From NCBI RefSeq assembly GCF_001442615.1, contig NZ_LMXN01000007.1, forward strand, positions 1-64,000: a stretch of 64,000 bases of DNA, in the 5' to 3' direction. Positions 45,490 to 53,831 of this stretch are shown piece by piece. This DNA is from Algoriphagus resistens (GTDB lineage: Bacteria; Bacteroidota; Bacteroidia; Cytophagales; Cyclobacteriaceae). The position numbers were made by a program, and so were the translations under genes. The first letter of the stretch is position 1; every line of letters starts with the position of its first letter. The notes beneath the pieces were generated by a model. It had not been told where the DNA came from, searched no databases, and saw nothing but the letters and a program-made list of their open reading frames with translations.

Positions 45490-45565
45490 CAGATGGAATC
45501 TTTGACGATTAAAATAATCATTGCACTGTGTGTTTTAATGATGATTTTAATCGTGTCGATTTCAT
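45490..45565. repeat. Palindromic intergenic repeat, diverged copy D
   Basis: A 76-bp element with the same ends (ATGGAATC and GATTTCAT) but an unrelated inner stem: GATTAAAATAATCATT pairs with AATGATGATTTTAATC with one mismatch. The central GTGTGT is retained. It lies 24 nt after copy C. Confidence 0.65.
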
Positions 45566-45601
45566 ATGTTTAATTTTATTTTTCAGCTAACATTTAGCAA
45601 G

Positions 45602-45620
45602 TCCCGAGCTTGATTCGGGA
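45602..45620. repeat. Short GC-rich hairpin
   Basis: TCCCGA (45602-45607) pairs with TCGGGA (45615-45620) around a 7-nt loop. It may belong to the structured region next to copy D; no T-tract follows, so it is not called a terminator. Confidence 0.35.
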
Positions 45621-45706
45621 AAATCTCTAATTGAATAATCATCCGGCAGTTCGTCGCACATGACATGCACGAATTTATATTCTTAAAAATACGGAAATAA
45701 AAAGGC

Positions 45707-46915
45707 TCAAACCCAAACTGGGATATTTTTGATTTGATCTATTATCAGATTAGCAATTTGCTTTTTGGGAGCAATCTCAGATTGAACGGTCAATCCTGAT
45801 CTATGAAAAATATGCACTTTATTCGTATCAAACTGAAATCCAGCCCCCTGATCCTTCATTGAATTGAGGACGATCATGTCAAAATTCTTCTCAGAAAGCT
45901 TACGTTGGGCATTCTCCTCTTCCTTCTCAGTCTCCAGAGCAAAGCCAATATGCACTTGGTTTTGCTTTTTCTTACTTCCTAATTTTGCAGCGATATCTAC
46001 ATTTTTTACCAAATTAATCGAAAGAGTCGCATCCTTTTTTTTAATTTTCTCCGGAGAAACTTCCGCAGGAGCATAATCTGCTACAGCTGCCGCAAAAACA
46101 CAAATATCCATTTGTTCATGGATTTCAACAGCTGCCTGATACATTTCACTAGCAGATTTCACATCCTTCCAACGAAAATTAACCTTAGGGACTTTTAATG
46201 AAATCGGGCCGGAAATCACAAACACTTCGGCACCCCGCGAAAGAAAGGCATTTGCCAAAGCAAGCCCCATTTTGCCACTGGAATGATTACTTACATACCT
46301 CACAGGGTCAATTGCCTCTTGCGTAGGCCCCATAGTTATCATCACTTTCTTTCCACTGAAATCAGACTTTACCGCAAAAAACTGTTCCACCTTCAACAAA
46401 ATATGTTCCGGCTCCATCATTCTGCCCCGACCAGATAATCCACTGGCCAATTCCCCTGATTCGGCATCAAGGACTACATTCCCGAAGGTCTCTAATTTCT
46501 CAATGTTTGAAAGTACCGAAGGATGCTGATACATGTCCAGGTCCATCGCCGGAGCTAGCATCACAGTACATCTTGCAGACAAGTAGCTAGCAGAAAGTAA
46601 ATTATCACATATGCCATTGGCGAATTTCGCCAAGGTATTTGCACTGGCTGGTGCAACTAAAAATAAATCTGCCCAAAGCCCCAATTCTACATGATTATTC
46701 CAAATTCCGGTTTTGTCATGCTGAAACTGACTTAAAACCGGCCTTTTGGAAAGTGTTGCCAAGGTGAGCGGTGTGATAAAATCAAAAGCAGAAGTGCTCA
46801 TAATGACCTGCACTTCTGCTCCTGCTTTAATTAATAGACGGGTAAGAACAGCTGACTTGTAAGCAGCAATGCTTCCTGTCACGCCCAATATGATTTTCTT
46901 ACCCTTGAGGCTCAT
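45707..46915 (-). CDS. coaBC: Bifunctional phosphopantothenoylcysteine decarboxylase/synthetase
   Basis: A 402-residue enzyme of coenzyme A synthesis. I start at the ATG giving MSLKGKKIILGVTGSIAAYKS; 45 extra residues of a longer frame overlap rpoZ. The flavin-binding CoaC half (about 1-180) has APASANTLAKFANG and the substrate motif PAMDLDMYQHP. The CoaB half (about 185-402) has ITMGPTQEAIDPVRYVSNHSSGKMG, AAVADYAP and the lysine-rich segment. It directly follows rpoZ. Confidence 0.93.
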   Translation of the reverse strand: MSLKGKKIILGVTGSIAAYKSAVLTRLLIKAGAEVQVIMSTSAFDFITPLTLATLSKRPVLSQFQHDKTGIWNNHVELGLWADLFLVAPASANTLAKFANGICDNLLSASYLSARCTVMLAPAMDLDMYQHPSVLSNIEKLETFGNVVLDAESGELASGLSGRGRMMEPEHILLKVEQFFAVKSDFSGKKVMITMGPTQEAIDPVRYVSNHSSGKMGLALANAFLSRGAEVFVISGPISLKVPKVNFRWKDVKSASEMYQAAVEIHEQMDICVFAAAVADYAPAEVSPEKIKKKDATLSINLVKNVDIAAKLGSKKKQNQVHIGFALETEKEEENAQRKLSEKNFDMIVLNSMKDQGAGFQFDTNKVHIFHRSGLTVQSEIAPKKQIANLIIDQIKNIPVWV

Positions 46916-46919
46916 AAAT

Positions 46920-47234
46920 TTATTCGCCGGCTGGTTCTTCAGGAAGTCTGCTGTATACTTTACCTTCCATGAATTCTTCCATAGCCAATGTGCTTGGCTT
47001 CGGCATTCTTTCGTAGAACTTGGAGATTTCGATCTGCTCTTTGTTTTCAAATACTTCTTCCAAATTATCGACTGTAGAAGCGAATTCAGAAAGCTTGATG
47101 TTTAACTCCTCCTTCAACGTATTTGAGATTTGTTTTGCTCTCTGACCGACTACATGAAGAGACGTATAAATATTGCCTGTTTTGTCAGCGATTTTATCGA
47201 GATCTCTTGTAATGATGGATGGATTAACTGCCAT
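46920..47234 (-). CDS. rpoZ: DNA-directed RNA polymerase subunit omega
   Basis: A 104-residue protein of the Bacteroidota RpoZ type, beginning MAVNPSIITRDLDKIADKTGNIY with the conserved helical segment VVGQRAKQISNTLKEELNIKL. It helps assemble RNA polymerase. It lies between bamD and coaBC, which is the usual order in Bacteroidota, with only 4 nt to the chosen coaBC start. Confidence 0.9.
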   Translation of the reverse strand: MAVNPSIITRDLDKIADKTGNIYTSLHVVGQRAKQISNTLKEELNIKLSEFASTVDNLEEVFENKEQIEISKFYERMPKPSTLAMEEFMEGKVYSRLPEEPAGE

Positions 47235-47254
47235 ATTCTTAGTTGATTATAATT

Positions 47255-48172
47255 CTATTTTATTTCTACTTTTTCTATTGCTTTATTCTCTAATGCTTGC
47301 GCTTTTTGTTCAGCTAAACGTTCATTATAGTCCTTTAGGTCAATAGAATGAGATTCCAATTCTTCTTTTGCTTTCTCTTCTATCTCTTTCACTTTTCCTG
47401 TATAGGCACTGGTTGGATACCTGCGATAAAATGTGCTTGCAAAACCCAACGCATCTTCCAATCTTTCCTTCTTTTTCAAGAAAGTGCTGTTTTCAGCATA
47501 TCCCGTGCTCACCTCTACAAGCTTGTAGGCAAGCTCTTCGTTATGCTTGCTCTCAGGATAATTCTTCATGAAGTTCTGAAAGTTTATTATGCATGCACGA
47601 TAAAAATCACCTGGATACAGGCCATCCTTCAGTCGGTAATACATAGATGATTCCATGTACGCTTTTTCTTCAAATCTACCTTGCAAGTCAACAAGCATAT
47701 CCATTGCCCGCTCATAGCTAGCTGAAGCAGGAAATTTGGTAACAAATTGCTGAATAGCAGCTACGGCTTCCCGAGAGCTTTGCTGATCCAAATTAGCATC
47801 CGGAGAGTCAAGGTAAAGGGAATAGGCATTCATAAACAATGCTTCTTCCGCCAATGGACTTCTATTATATGTCCGGTAGAAATTACTAAAATAACCGGCA
47901 GCCTCAATATATCTCTTCGTCTTGAAATGGCAATTGGCATAATTATAATCTGCCAATTCCGCCTTTTCACTCCCTCTGATCACAGGCAATACCTTATCGT
48001 AAAGGATGATAGCCTTATTGTATTCACCTTCCTGATAATATTTGTTTGCCCCCGCATATAACTCCTCCCAGTTCGTGCTTTTCTCAAGCTTGTTGAACGG
48101 ACCACAGGCACCGGCAACTACTAGTATAATAATCAGTAATAGAATGGATTGTACGCGCATGTTCATTTTCAA
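47255..48172 (-). CDS. bamD: Outer membrane assembly factor BamD
   Basis: A 305-residue lipoprotein of the BAM complex, which inserts beta-barrels in the outer membrane. The signal ends VVAGACGP (lipid Cys about residue 23 from the first ATG). TPR-like repeats follow, starting KYYQEGEYNKAIILYDKVLP. The first ATG (48172) is only 6 nt from the -7 element, so the fifth codon's ATG (48160, MRVQSILLLIIIL) may be the true start. It begins the bamD-rpoZ-coaBC operon. Confidence 0.9.
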   Translation of the reverse strand: MKMNMRVQSILLLIIILVVAGACGPFNKLEKSTNWEELYAGANKYYQEGEYNKAIILYDKVLPVIRGSEKAELADYNYANCHFKTKRYIEAAGYFSNFYRTYNRSPLAEEALFMNAYSLYLDSPDANLDQQSSREAVAAIQQFVTKFPASASYERAMDMLVDLQGRFEEKAYMESSMYYRLKDGLYPGDFYRACIINFQNFMKNYPESKHNEELAYKLVEVSTGYAENSTFLKKKERLEDALGFASTFYRRYPTSAYTGKVKEIEEKAKEELESHSIDLKDYNERLAEQKAQALENKAIEKVEIK

Positions 48173-48177
48173 GACCG

Positions 48178-48208
48178 CAAATATACGGGTTAATTATTCG
48201 GATTCAAA
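48178..48208 (-). promoter_or_regulatory. Promoter of the bamD-rpoZ-coaBC operon
   Basis: Minus strand TTTG (48205-48208), a 19-nt spacer and TATATTTG followed by C (48178-48185), a perfect Bacteroidota promoter. The transcription start would fall near 48172. Confidence 0.75.
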
Positions 48209-48234
48209 TGGATGATTGTTGGATATAGCAACTC

Positions 48235-48951
48235 TTACTTCTTGACAACGAGCTTCTTGGTTACAATATTTTTATTGTCCAAGAAAAGTGTGTAGAAATA
48301 AATCCCTGGATTGAAATCAGACACATCAATTGCTAACGTGTTTCTTTCTGGTGTAAGTTCATAATCTGCTATGGGATTCCCGATAAAACTATTAATAGCA
48401 ATTCTTGCCTTGACAGATTGGTTTTTGAAGTTATAATCAAATTGAGCCGTTCTCACACTGGGATTTGGATACACATCGCTAAGTACAATATCCTCATAGT
48501 CAAACTCATCTACTTTGACTGCAGAATCTTCGACTTCATACCTGGCTTCGACGAGAAACTGATCTCTAAGGTTGCTTTCATTTACAAATGACAAGTCAAA
48601 GGACCCCCTTGTTTCAGCTATTCCCATATCAAACTCCAAATACAGATCTGTCAACAGCTCGCCCGGCTCCAATGTCAATTTAATTTTTGCAAGATCTTTT
48701 TTTGGATCATAGCACTCGTCCCCAATGCATATCCTTACTCTTTGAGAAGAACCAATATTGCCCCGGAGGCTTTTTAGTAGATATGTTTTTACTTTATCAG
48801 TTTCGTTTTGAAGAATGACTGTCTTACGTTGTTTAGAGCCCAAGTCCCCGCGAAACTCCAGCCCATCACTTAACACACGTATCTGTTGCGCTTCCCCAAC
48901 AACGGGAATCAATAGCCAAAGCCATGTAAAAAAAATGAGTAATCGTTTCAT
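48235..48951 (-). CDS. Type IX secretion cargo-type protein with C-terminal sorting domain
   Basis: A 238-residue exported protein (signal peptide ending VVGEAQQ). The last ~80 residues form a type A T9SS sorting domain: VYPNPSVRTAQFDY, followed by IAINSFIGNPIADYE and ending FYTLFLDNKNIVTKKLVVKK. The preceding ~130 residues are a beta-rich domain that I do not recognise. Such proteins are moved over the outer membrane and lose the C-terminal domain. It is a single gene between bamD and ostA-like genes. Confidence 0.85.
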   Translation of the reverse strand: MKRLLIFFTWLWLLIPVVGEAQQIRVLSDGLEFRGDLGSKQRKTVILQNETDKVKTYLLKSLRGNIGSSQRVRICIGDECYDPKKDLAKIKLTLEPGELLTDLYLEFDMGIAETRGSFDLSFVNESNLRDQFLVEARYEVEDSAVKVDEFDYEDIVLSDVYPNPSVRTAQFDYNFKNQSVKARIAINSFIGNPIADYELTPERNTLAIDVSDFNPGIYFYTLFLDNKNIVTKKLVVKK

Positions 48952-49119
48952 GTAAAATTTCTATCGATACGCCTTCTGTGTTGTAACTCTCTTCAATATA
49001 CGCACAAAATTAAGCCAATGGCTATGTATTTAGAGAAAAAAGCGGTTAAAATCTGTTAACCCTTATAAAATTTTTTCATACGAAACACGTTGCCTACTGA
49101 TTTCATCTTCAAGAAATAG

Positions 49120-50760
49120 TTATGGACTCTTTTTTTCTGGTTTCCATCCGCGTTTTTCCAGTGATTTTAAGATCTCTTCATCGGTTGGCAAAACCAATTC
49201 TATCACCGGATCATTAAACAAATTTTCTGCTTCCGGATCGATTTCTTCGGGCTTTCTCCAAGCATTTATATCAGCCAATGTAGGTCTTTCTTCGAATCTC
49301 CAATTGAATCCTTCTAATCTGGAATTCTCTTCAGTGATGAGTTGAAAAGGTGTGAATTTCCCGTCAGGTTTGATACCATAGGTCACGCGCTGAATTACCC
49401 CCTCTTTAAATCGGAGTTTGATGTTAGCACTCAGCGTTTTATTTATCCCTTGAGAAATGGTATCTGCCTGCAACGCAAAATATAGCGACTCTCCATTTCC
49501 GTCAATATCAATCTTATCCATTTGACCATCTTCAAAATAGCCAATCATTGTCCTACCCTTCATCTGGTTGAAATTACTTATTGTATCCTGCGTGATCACA
49601 AACACTTTATCCTTCATGAAAACGCGGTCGAGTTCTTCATTCGCAATGTAAAAGACCATACTGTCAGCTGTAATTTGGCTTTTTTGATTCCACATCACTG
49701 GGTCTTTGAAAAGCTGTATGGATGAATCTGAATAATTATAAACCAACGAGTCGGCTGCACCGGACATATCCGATTTCACCAGCTTAACGGTCCTAAAAGC
49801 CAACAAATATTTCATAGAATCCGCTTCTCCATCCTGTGATATCAAAGAGTCCGAAGCCATATAAAGCGTATCCTTCTCAAAGTACTTTCTTACCAAAGCA
49901 TTTCCGTGGACCAGACTATATTTTCGCTCATCCCAATATTCGCCTACATCACCAAAGATTTCTACTTGCCGTTCTTTATTGAGCACACTCACCTCTTCTT
50001 TCCCTTCATAATAGGCTTCCAACTCACTATAATACAATTCTCTGGCCTTTATTCTGCTCGTTTCAGTCTCTACAATCCCCTCATAAAACCTGAATTTTTT
50101 TGCCTGTGTATCATAGAAACTCCCGTTTTGTGCATCGAGCGTATTCCCGTCTTTTGAAATCAAATTTGTCAACCCCTTTGTTTCCGCAGTTTTGGGGATT
50201 GTCATGTAAACCAAATCATTGGTTTTCATAGTGTAATCCGGATTGACCAGCACCACATCCTTTTGAAATGTGATCCGTTCAATATTCACCTCATATTTGC
50301 CACGCTCACTTGTGAGAACATTTACTGAATCGACTACTTTTCCATCGTTAAAATAGTATGCGATATTGCCAGCACGGTCATAATCCAGGTATTCTGTGGT
50401 AAGGGTAGTTTTTTGGTTTGTAAACACCACATTATTTCTAAGCTTTGCCATTTTGGTGTTCCCATCGTATTCAGCATAAGTGCTGGTAGTCTGTACAGGA
50501 TCTTCCTGATCTATAATTCTCACATTCCCAAAAAGCCTAGCCTTATTTTCATCCCTAAAAAAAAGTGCAGAATCACAGTAAATCAACGTTTTCTGATGCT
50601 TCATCTGTACAGACCCCAGCAAGCGATCAACACCTTTTGCCCCAGTCTGTTCATCTGCACTTTTAATCTCCAAAACGGACTTTTCCTGTGCCAGAGCTGA
50701 GGCAGAAACCACCCAAAAAGACAATAGGAAAAAAGAAATACGAAATAAGGCTGAAGTCAT
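49120..50760 (-). CDS. OstA-like (LptA/LptD-N fold) exported protein
   Basis: A 546-residue protein with a signal peptide ending ASALAQ. Repeats of the type GNVRI, LRNNVVFTNQKTTLTTEYLDYDR and GDVGEYWDERKYSLVHGNALVR are the OstA beta-jellyroll repeats found in LptA and the LptD N-terminus. It is therefore probably a periplasmic lipopolysaccharide or lipid bridge. The C-terminus (LPTDEEILKSLEKRGWKPEKK) is characteristic of the Bacteroidota OstA-like group. Back-to-back promoters separate it from tilS. Confidence 0.82.
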   Translation of the reverse strand: MTSALFRISFFLLSFWVVSASALAQEKSVLEIKSADEQTGAKGVDRLLGSVQMKHQKTLIYCDSALFFRDENKARLFGNVRIIDQEDPVQTTSTYAEYDGNTKMAKLRNNVVFTNQKTTLTTEYLDYDRAGNIAYYFNDGKVVDSVNVLTSERGKYEVNIERITFQKDVVLVNPDYTMKTNDLVYMTIPKTAETKGLTNLISKDGNTLDAQNGSFYDTQAKKFRFYEGIVETETSRIKARELYYSELEAYYEGKEEVSVLNKERQVEIFGDVGEYWDERKYSLVHGNALVRKYFEKDTLYMASDSLISQDGEADSMKYLLAFRTVKLVKSDMSGAADSLVYNYSDSSIQLFKDPVMWNQKSQITADSMVFYIANEELDRVFMKDKVFVITQDTISNFNQMKGRTMIGYFEDGQMDKIDIDGNGESLYFALQADTISQGINKTLSANIKLRFKEGVIQRVTYGIKPDGKFTPFQLITEENSRLEGFNWRFEERPTLADINAWRKPEEIDPEAENLFNDPVIELVLPTDEEILKSLEKRGWKPEKKSP

Positions 50761-50777
50761 AGTAGCACGAATGTGGG

Positions 50778-50785
50778 CAAAATTA
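50778..50785 (-). promoter_or_regulatory. -7 element of the ostA-like gene
   Basis: Minus strand TAATTTTG followed by C, a perfect TAnnTTTG, 18 nt upstream of the ATG; a TTG lies 21 nt further upstream. Confidence 0.45.
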
Positions 50786-50796
50786 GCAGAAAATGA

Positions 50797-50804
50797 TATT
50801 TTTG
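50797..50804 (+). promoter_or_regulatory. -7-like element at tilS
   Basis: TATTTTTG ends 4 nt before the tilS ATG. If used, the transcript would be nearly leaderless. No -33 TTTG is seen at the right distance. Confidence 0.25.
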
Positions 50805-50808
50805 ATCA

Positions 50809-52128
50809 ATGGTTGAAGCTTTTATCCGGCATATCCGGGACAAATCAATTTTAGATCCATCCAAAACCTACTTATTGGCGAGCAGCGGTGGAATCGACAG
50901 CATGTGTTTAGGCAATCTTCTTACCAAAGCAGAAATCCCTTTTGAAATAGCCCATGTCAATTTTGGATTACGCGCAGCGGAAAGTGATGCAGATGAAGAT
51001 TTTCTCCGCAAATGGGCGGAAAGTTTACCTAAACCATTCCATGTCTACCGTGCAGAGACCGGCAAATTCGCAGCTGAGCGAAATATCTCTACGCAAATGG
51101 CAGCAAGAGAGATTCGTTATCAGTGGTTTGAAAAGATAAGGTCAGAAAGAAATTTAGCAGGAATTATTCTAGCTCATCACGAAGATGATCAGATAGAGAC
51201 TATTTTTCTGAACTTGCTGCGAGGCACCGGTATTGAAGGGATTTATGGAATGGCTGAGCGCAAAGGCTGGCTAATCAGACCGATGTTGGCTTTTGGCAGA
51301 AAAGAAATCCACGAATATGTCCTGGAGAACAACATAGAATGGAGAGAAGACAGCTCCAATAAAACGACTGACTACAAACGCAATAAGATCCGGCATATCA
51401 GTTTGCCGGCACTTTACAAGGTAGCCGATGATGCTAAATCGAACTTACTGAACAGCTTCGCTAGACTAAAAGACACCGGAAAGGCTTTCACCTCATTGTT
51501 TGAAAACTGGAAAAATGAAAAAATCAAGGAAGCAGACCGGTTACAGATTCTTGCTACTGCTGATATCGTAAAGACCGGTGGTGCGGCATCGCTTCTGTAC
51601 TTTTGGCTTCGTCCATACGGCTTCAATTCCGATCAGGCACAAGTTATTTTGGAAAGCTGCCGGTCAGGCGAGTCCGGAAAGCTATTCGAAAGCCCAAGTC
51701 ATTTACTCAATATTGACCGGGATCAGCTTATTCTGGCTGCAATACCCCAATCGTTTGACTCTATAACAATTTCTGAAAATGATATTGAATTTGTTTTGCC
51801 TGAAGGCAGGTATGAAATCCTAAAGCTGCAGGGTAAAGAAGACCTGGACAAAAGCCGTCAAAATGCTATGCTTGATCTAGAGCGGCTTAGTTTTCCATTA
51901 GAAATCAGAACTTGGCAGGAAGGAGACAGATTCACGCCTCTGGGAATGAAAAACGCAAAGAAAATCTCAGACTTTTTAATAGATCTAAAAGTTCCTATAG
52001 TGAAAAAACATGCCGTGAAAGTAGTACTTTCAGAAGGCCAAATAGCCTGGGTGATTGGTTATAGAATTGCTGACTGGGCAAAATCTACAGCTGCTACAAG
52101 AAGGTTACTTTATCTAAAAAAACGATAA
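50809..52128 (+). CDS. tilS: tRNA(Ile)-lysidine synthase
   Basis: A 439-residue PP-loop ATPase that converts C34 of the CAU-anticodon tRNA(Ile) to lysidine. The PP-loop SSGGIDSM is near residue 27. HHEDDQIETIFLNLLRGTGIEG and the RNKIRH segment near residue 190 are specific to TilS. The C-terminal domain includes FTPLGMKNAKKISDFLIDLKVP. The next gene starts 3 nt after its stop. Confidence 0.95.
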   Translation: MVEAFIRHIRDKSILDPSKTYLLASSGGIDSMCLGNLLTKAEIPFEIAHVNFGLRAAESDADEDFLRKWAESLPKPFHVYRAETGKFAAERNISTQMAAREIRYQWFEKIRSERNLAGIILAHHEDDQIETIFLNLLRGTGIEGIYGMAERKGWLIRPMLAFGRKEIHEYVLENNIEWREDSSNKTTDYKRNKIRHISLPALYKVADDAKSNLLNSFARLKDTGKAFTSLFENWKNEKIKEADRLQILATADIVKTGGAASLLYFWLRPYGFNSDQAQVILESCRSGESGKLFESPSHLLNIDRDQLILAAIPQSFDSITISENDIEFVLPEGRYEILKLQGKEDLDKSRQNAMLDLERLSFPLEIRTWQEGDRFTPLGMKNAKKISDFLIDLKVPIVKKHAVKVVLSEGQIAWVIGYRIADWAKSTAATRRLLYLKKR

Positions 52129-52131
52129 GAA

Positions 52132-52647
52132 ATGCGTAATCCATTTTCTAAAACATACACTGATACTGAGGAACAAATGTTCAACTTTCTTGGACAGATT
52201 AAATTCTTTGAAAACTTGAAAGATAAGGAAATGGCTCGGTTTATTCCTGCCATGCACCACAGGAAGTATGTAAAGGACGAAGTGGTCTTCTTCAGCAAGG
52301 ACCCCAGTCAGGCGCTTTACCTAGTCAAAAATGGAGACATCAGTCTCACCATTGATGTCAAAGATAATTTTGAGACTATTCTTGAAATAAAAAGAGGCCA
52401 GGCTTTTGGAGAAAACTCCTTACTTGAAAATGCGAAAAGAACATATACTGCATTGGTTGTTTCTGATGATGCTGAATTAATTGTAATCCCATACTTTGCA
52501 ATGCAGGAAATTTTTGACAGTAACCCAAAGATCAAAGCAAAAATGATGACTTCATTGGCGGAATATTACAATCAAAATAATCAGCGTCTTTTCCGCTCCT
52601 ACAGAGAATCTTTTGGCTTCTTCAGCCTTCGTCAAATGTTTGAATAA
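52132..52647 (+). CDS. Cyclic nucleotide-binding domain protein without output domain
   Basis: A 171-residue protein consisting of one cNMP-binding beta-barrel (about residues 25-140) plus a short helical tail. The phosphate-binding-cassette-like motif is GQAFGENSLLENAKRTYTALV. The arginine is present but the order RTY differs from the RTA/RSA common in nucleotide binders. There is no HTH or kinase domain. It is 3 nt from tilS and probably in its operon. Whether it binds a nucleotide is open. Confidence 0.8.
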   Translation: MRNPFSKTYTDTEEQMFNFLGQIKFFENLKDKEMARFIPAMHHRKYVKDEVVFFSKDPSQALYLVKNGDISLTIDVKDNFETILEIKRGQAFGENSLLENAKRTYTALVVSDDAELIVIPYFAMQEIFDSNPKIKAKMMTSLAEYYNQNNQRLFRSYRESFGFFSLRQMFE

Positions 52648-52716
52648 GCTCGTTCAACCAGCGTTTTTCGTATTTGTCAAAAAACCTAAATTACTTCCAA
52701 ACTATTCTGGGGTCTG

Positions 52717-52748
52717 TTTCGAATCCTAGGCATTGTTTAATATCTTAG
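52717..52748 (+). promoter_or_regulatory. Candidate promoter of mdh
   Basis: TATCTTAG (52741-52748) is one base off TAnnTTTG, with TTTC 20 nt before it (52717-52720). It would give a leader of about 40 nt. Confidence 0.35.
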
Positions 52749-52795
52749 CGCCGCTTTTTAACACAAAATATTCATATATAAAATTTATAGATCTA

Positions 52796-53731
52796 ATGAG
52801 CAAAGTAACCGTAGTAGGAGCTGGTAACGTAGGTGCAACTTGTGCTGATGTATTAGCTTATCGCGAAATCGCCGAGGAAATTGTATTAATTGACATCAAA
52901 GAAGGCGTAGCTGAGGGAAAAGCACTTGACATCTTCCAGAAAGCACCTATTAATCAATACGATAGCCGAACTATAGGAAGCACAAATGATTATAGCAAAA
53001 CCGCAAATTCAGACGTTGTAGTAATCACTTCAGGTCTTCCCCGTAAGCCAGGTATGACTCGTGACGATCTGATCGAAACCAACGCTGGTATCGTGAAGTC
53101 CGTAACTGAGAATGTCATCAAGCACTCTCCGAATGCAATCATCATCGTGGTTTCCAATCCACTGGATGTAATGACTTATCAAGCCCATATCACTGCGGAT
53201 ATTTCTAGAAATAAAGTAATCGGTATGGCTGGTATTCTGGATACGGCACGTTACAGAGCGTTTCTTGCTGAGGAACTAAATGTATCTCCAAAAGAAATTC
53301 AGGCAATCCTCATGGGAGGTCATGGTGATACCATGGTTCCTCTTCCCCGCTATACCACAGTAGCAGGTATCCCGGTGACTGAGCTGGTTGCCAAAGATAA
53401 GCTTGATGCGATCATCGAAAGAACTAAGTTTGGAGGTGGAGAGCTAGTGAAGCTGATGGGTACTTCTGCCTGGTATGCTCCAGGGTCAGCAGCAGCTCAA
53501 ATGGTAGAAGCGATCTTGAAGAACCAAAGAAGAGTATTTCCGGTGTGCATCAAACTTGAAGGTGAATATGGAATCGACGATTGCTACCTTGGTGTACCGG
53601 TAATTCTAGGCAAAAACGGTGTAGAGAAAGTATTGGAGCTAGATCTGAATGCCGAAGAAAAAGCACTTCTTGAGACTTCCAGAGGCCATGTTAAAGAAGT
53701 AATGGAAGTATTGAACAAACTGGGCAAATAA
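52796..53731 (+). CDS. mdh: Malate dehydrogenase (LDH-like type)
   Basis: A 311-residue NAD-dependent dehydrogenase of the citric acid cycle. I start at MSKVTVVGAGNVGATCADV; 21 residues of a longer frame are not homologous. Rossmann motif GAGNVGA, substrate-binding arginines in GLPRKPGMTRDDL and catalytic His in GGHGDTMVPLP are present. The arginine in the loop supports malate over lactate. It is monocistronic with a possible terminator downstream. Confidence 0.94.
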   Translation: MSKVTVVGAGNVGATCADVLAYREIAEEIVLIDIKEGVAEGKALDIFQKAPINQYDSRTIGSTNDYSKTANSDVVVITSGLPRKPGMTRDDLIETNAGIVKSVTENVIKHSPNAIIIVVSNPLDVMTYQAHITADISRNKVIGMAGILDTARYRAFLAEELNVSPKEIQAILMGGHGDTMVPLPRYTTVAGIPVTELVAKDKLDAIIERTKFGGGELVKLMGTSAWYAPGSAAAQMVEAILKNQRRVFPVCIKLEGEYGIDDCYLGVPVILGKNGVEKVLELDLNAEEKALLETSRGHVKEVMEVLNKLGK

Positions 53732-53750
53732 TCCCGGTACTTTTATATAG

Positions 53751-53800
53751 CAGACCTTGGATTCTCTTGCTTTTGTGGGGGTTTCTTAGGTCTGATTTTT
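53751..53800 (+). terminator. Possible terminator of mdh
   Basis: CAGACCT (53751-53757) pairs with AGGTCTG (53788-53794) and is followed by ATTTTT. The 30-nt loop is long. Confidence 0.45.
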
Positions 53801-53831
53801 GTAATATGCCATCTGAATCATCCTTGAGCCT

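Larger units (their letters stand above)
45374..45706. other. Intergenic region holding the second repeat doublet
   Basis: A 333-base gap between coaBC and the DUF4835 gene. It contains repeat copies C and D and a small hairpin at 45602-45620 (TCCCGA/TCGGGA). No coding sequence is seen. It separates genes that are usually close in this cluster. Confidence 0.65.

Noticed and set aside
46916-47050. N-terminal extension of coaBC
   Set aside because: The extra 45 residues overlap rpoZ in another frame and have no CoaBC similarity; MSLKGKKIILGV is the family start.
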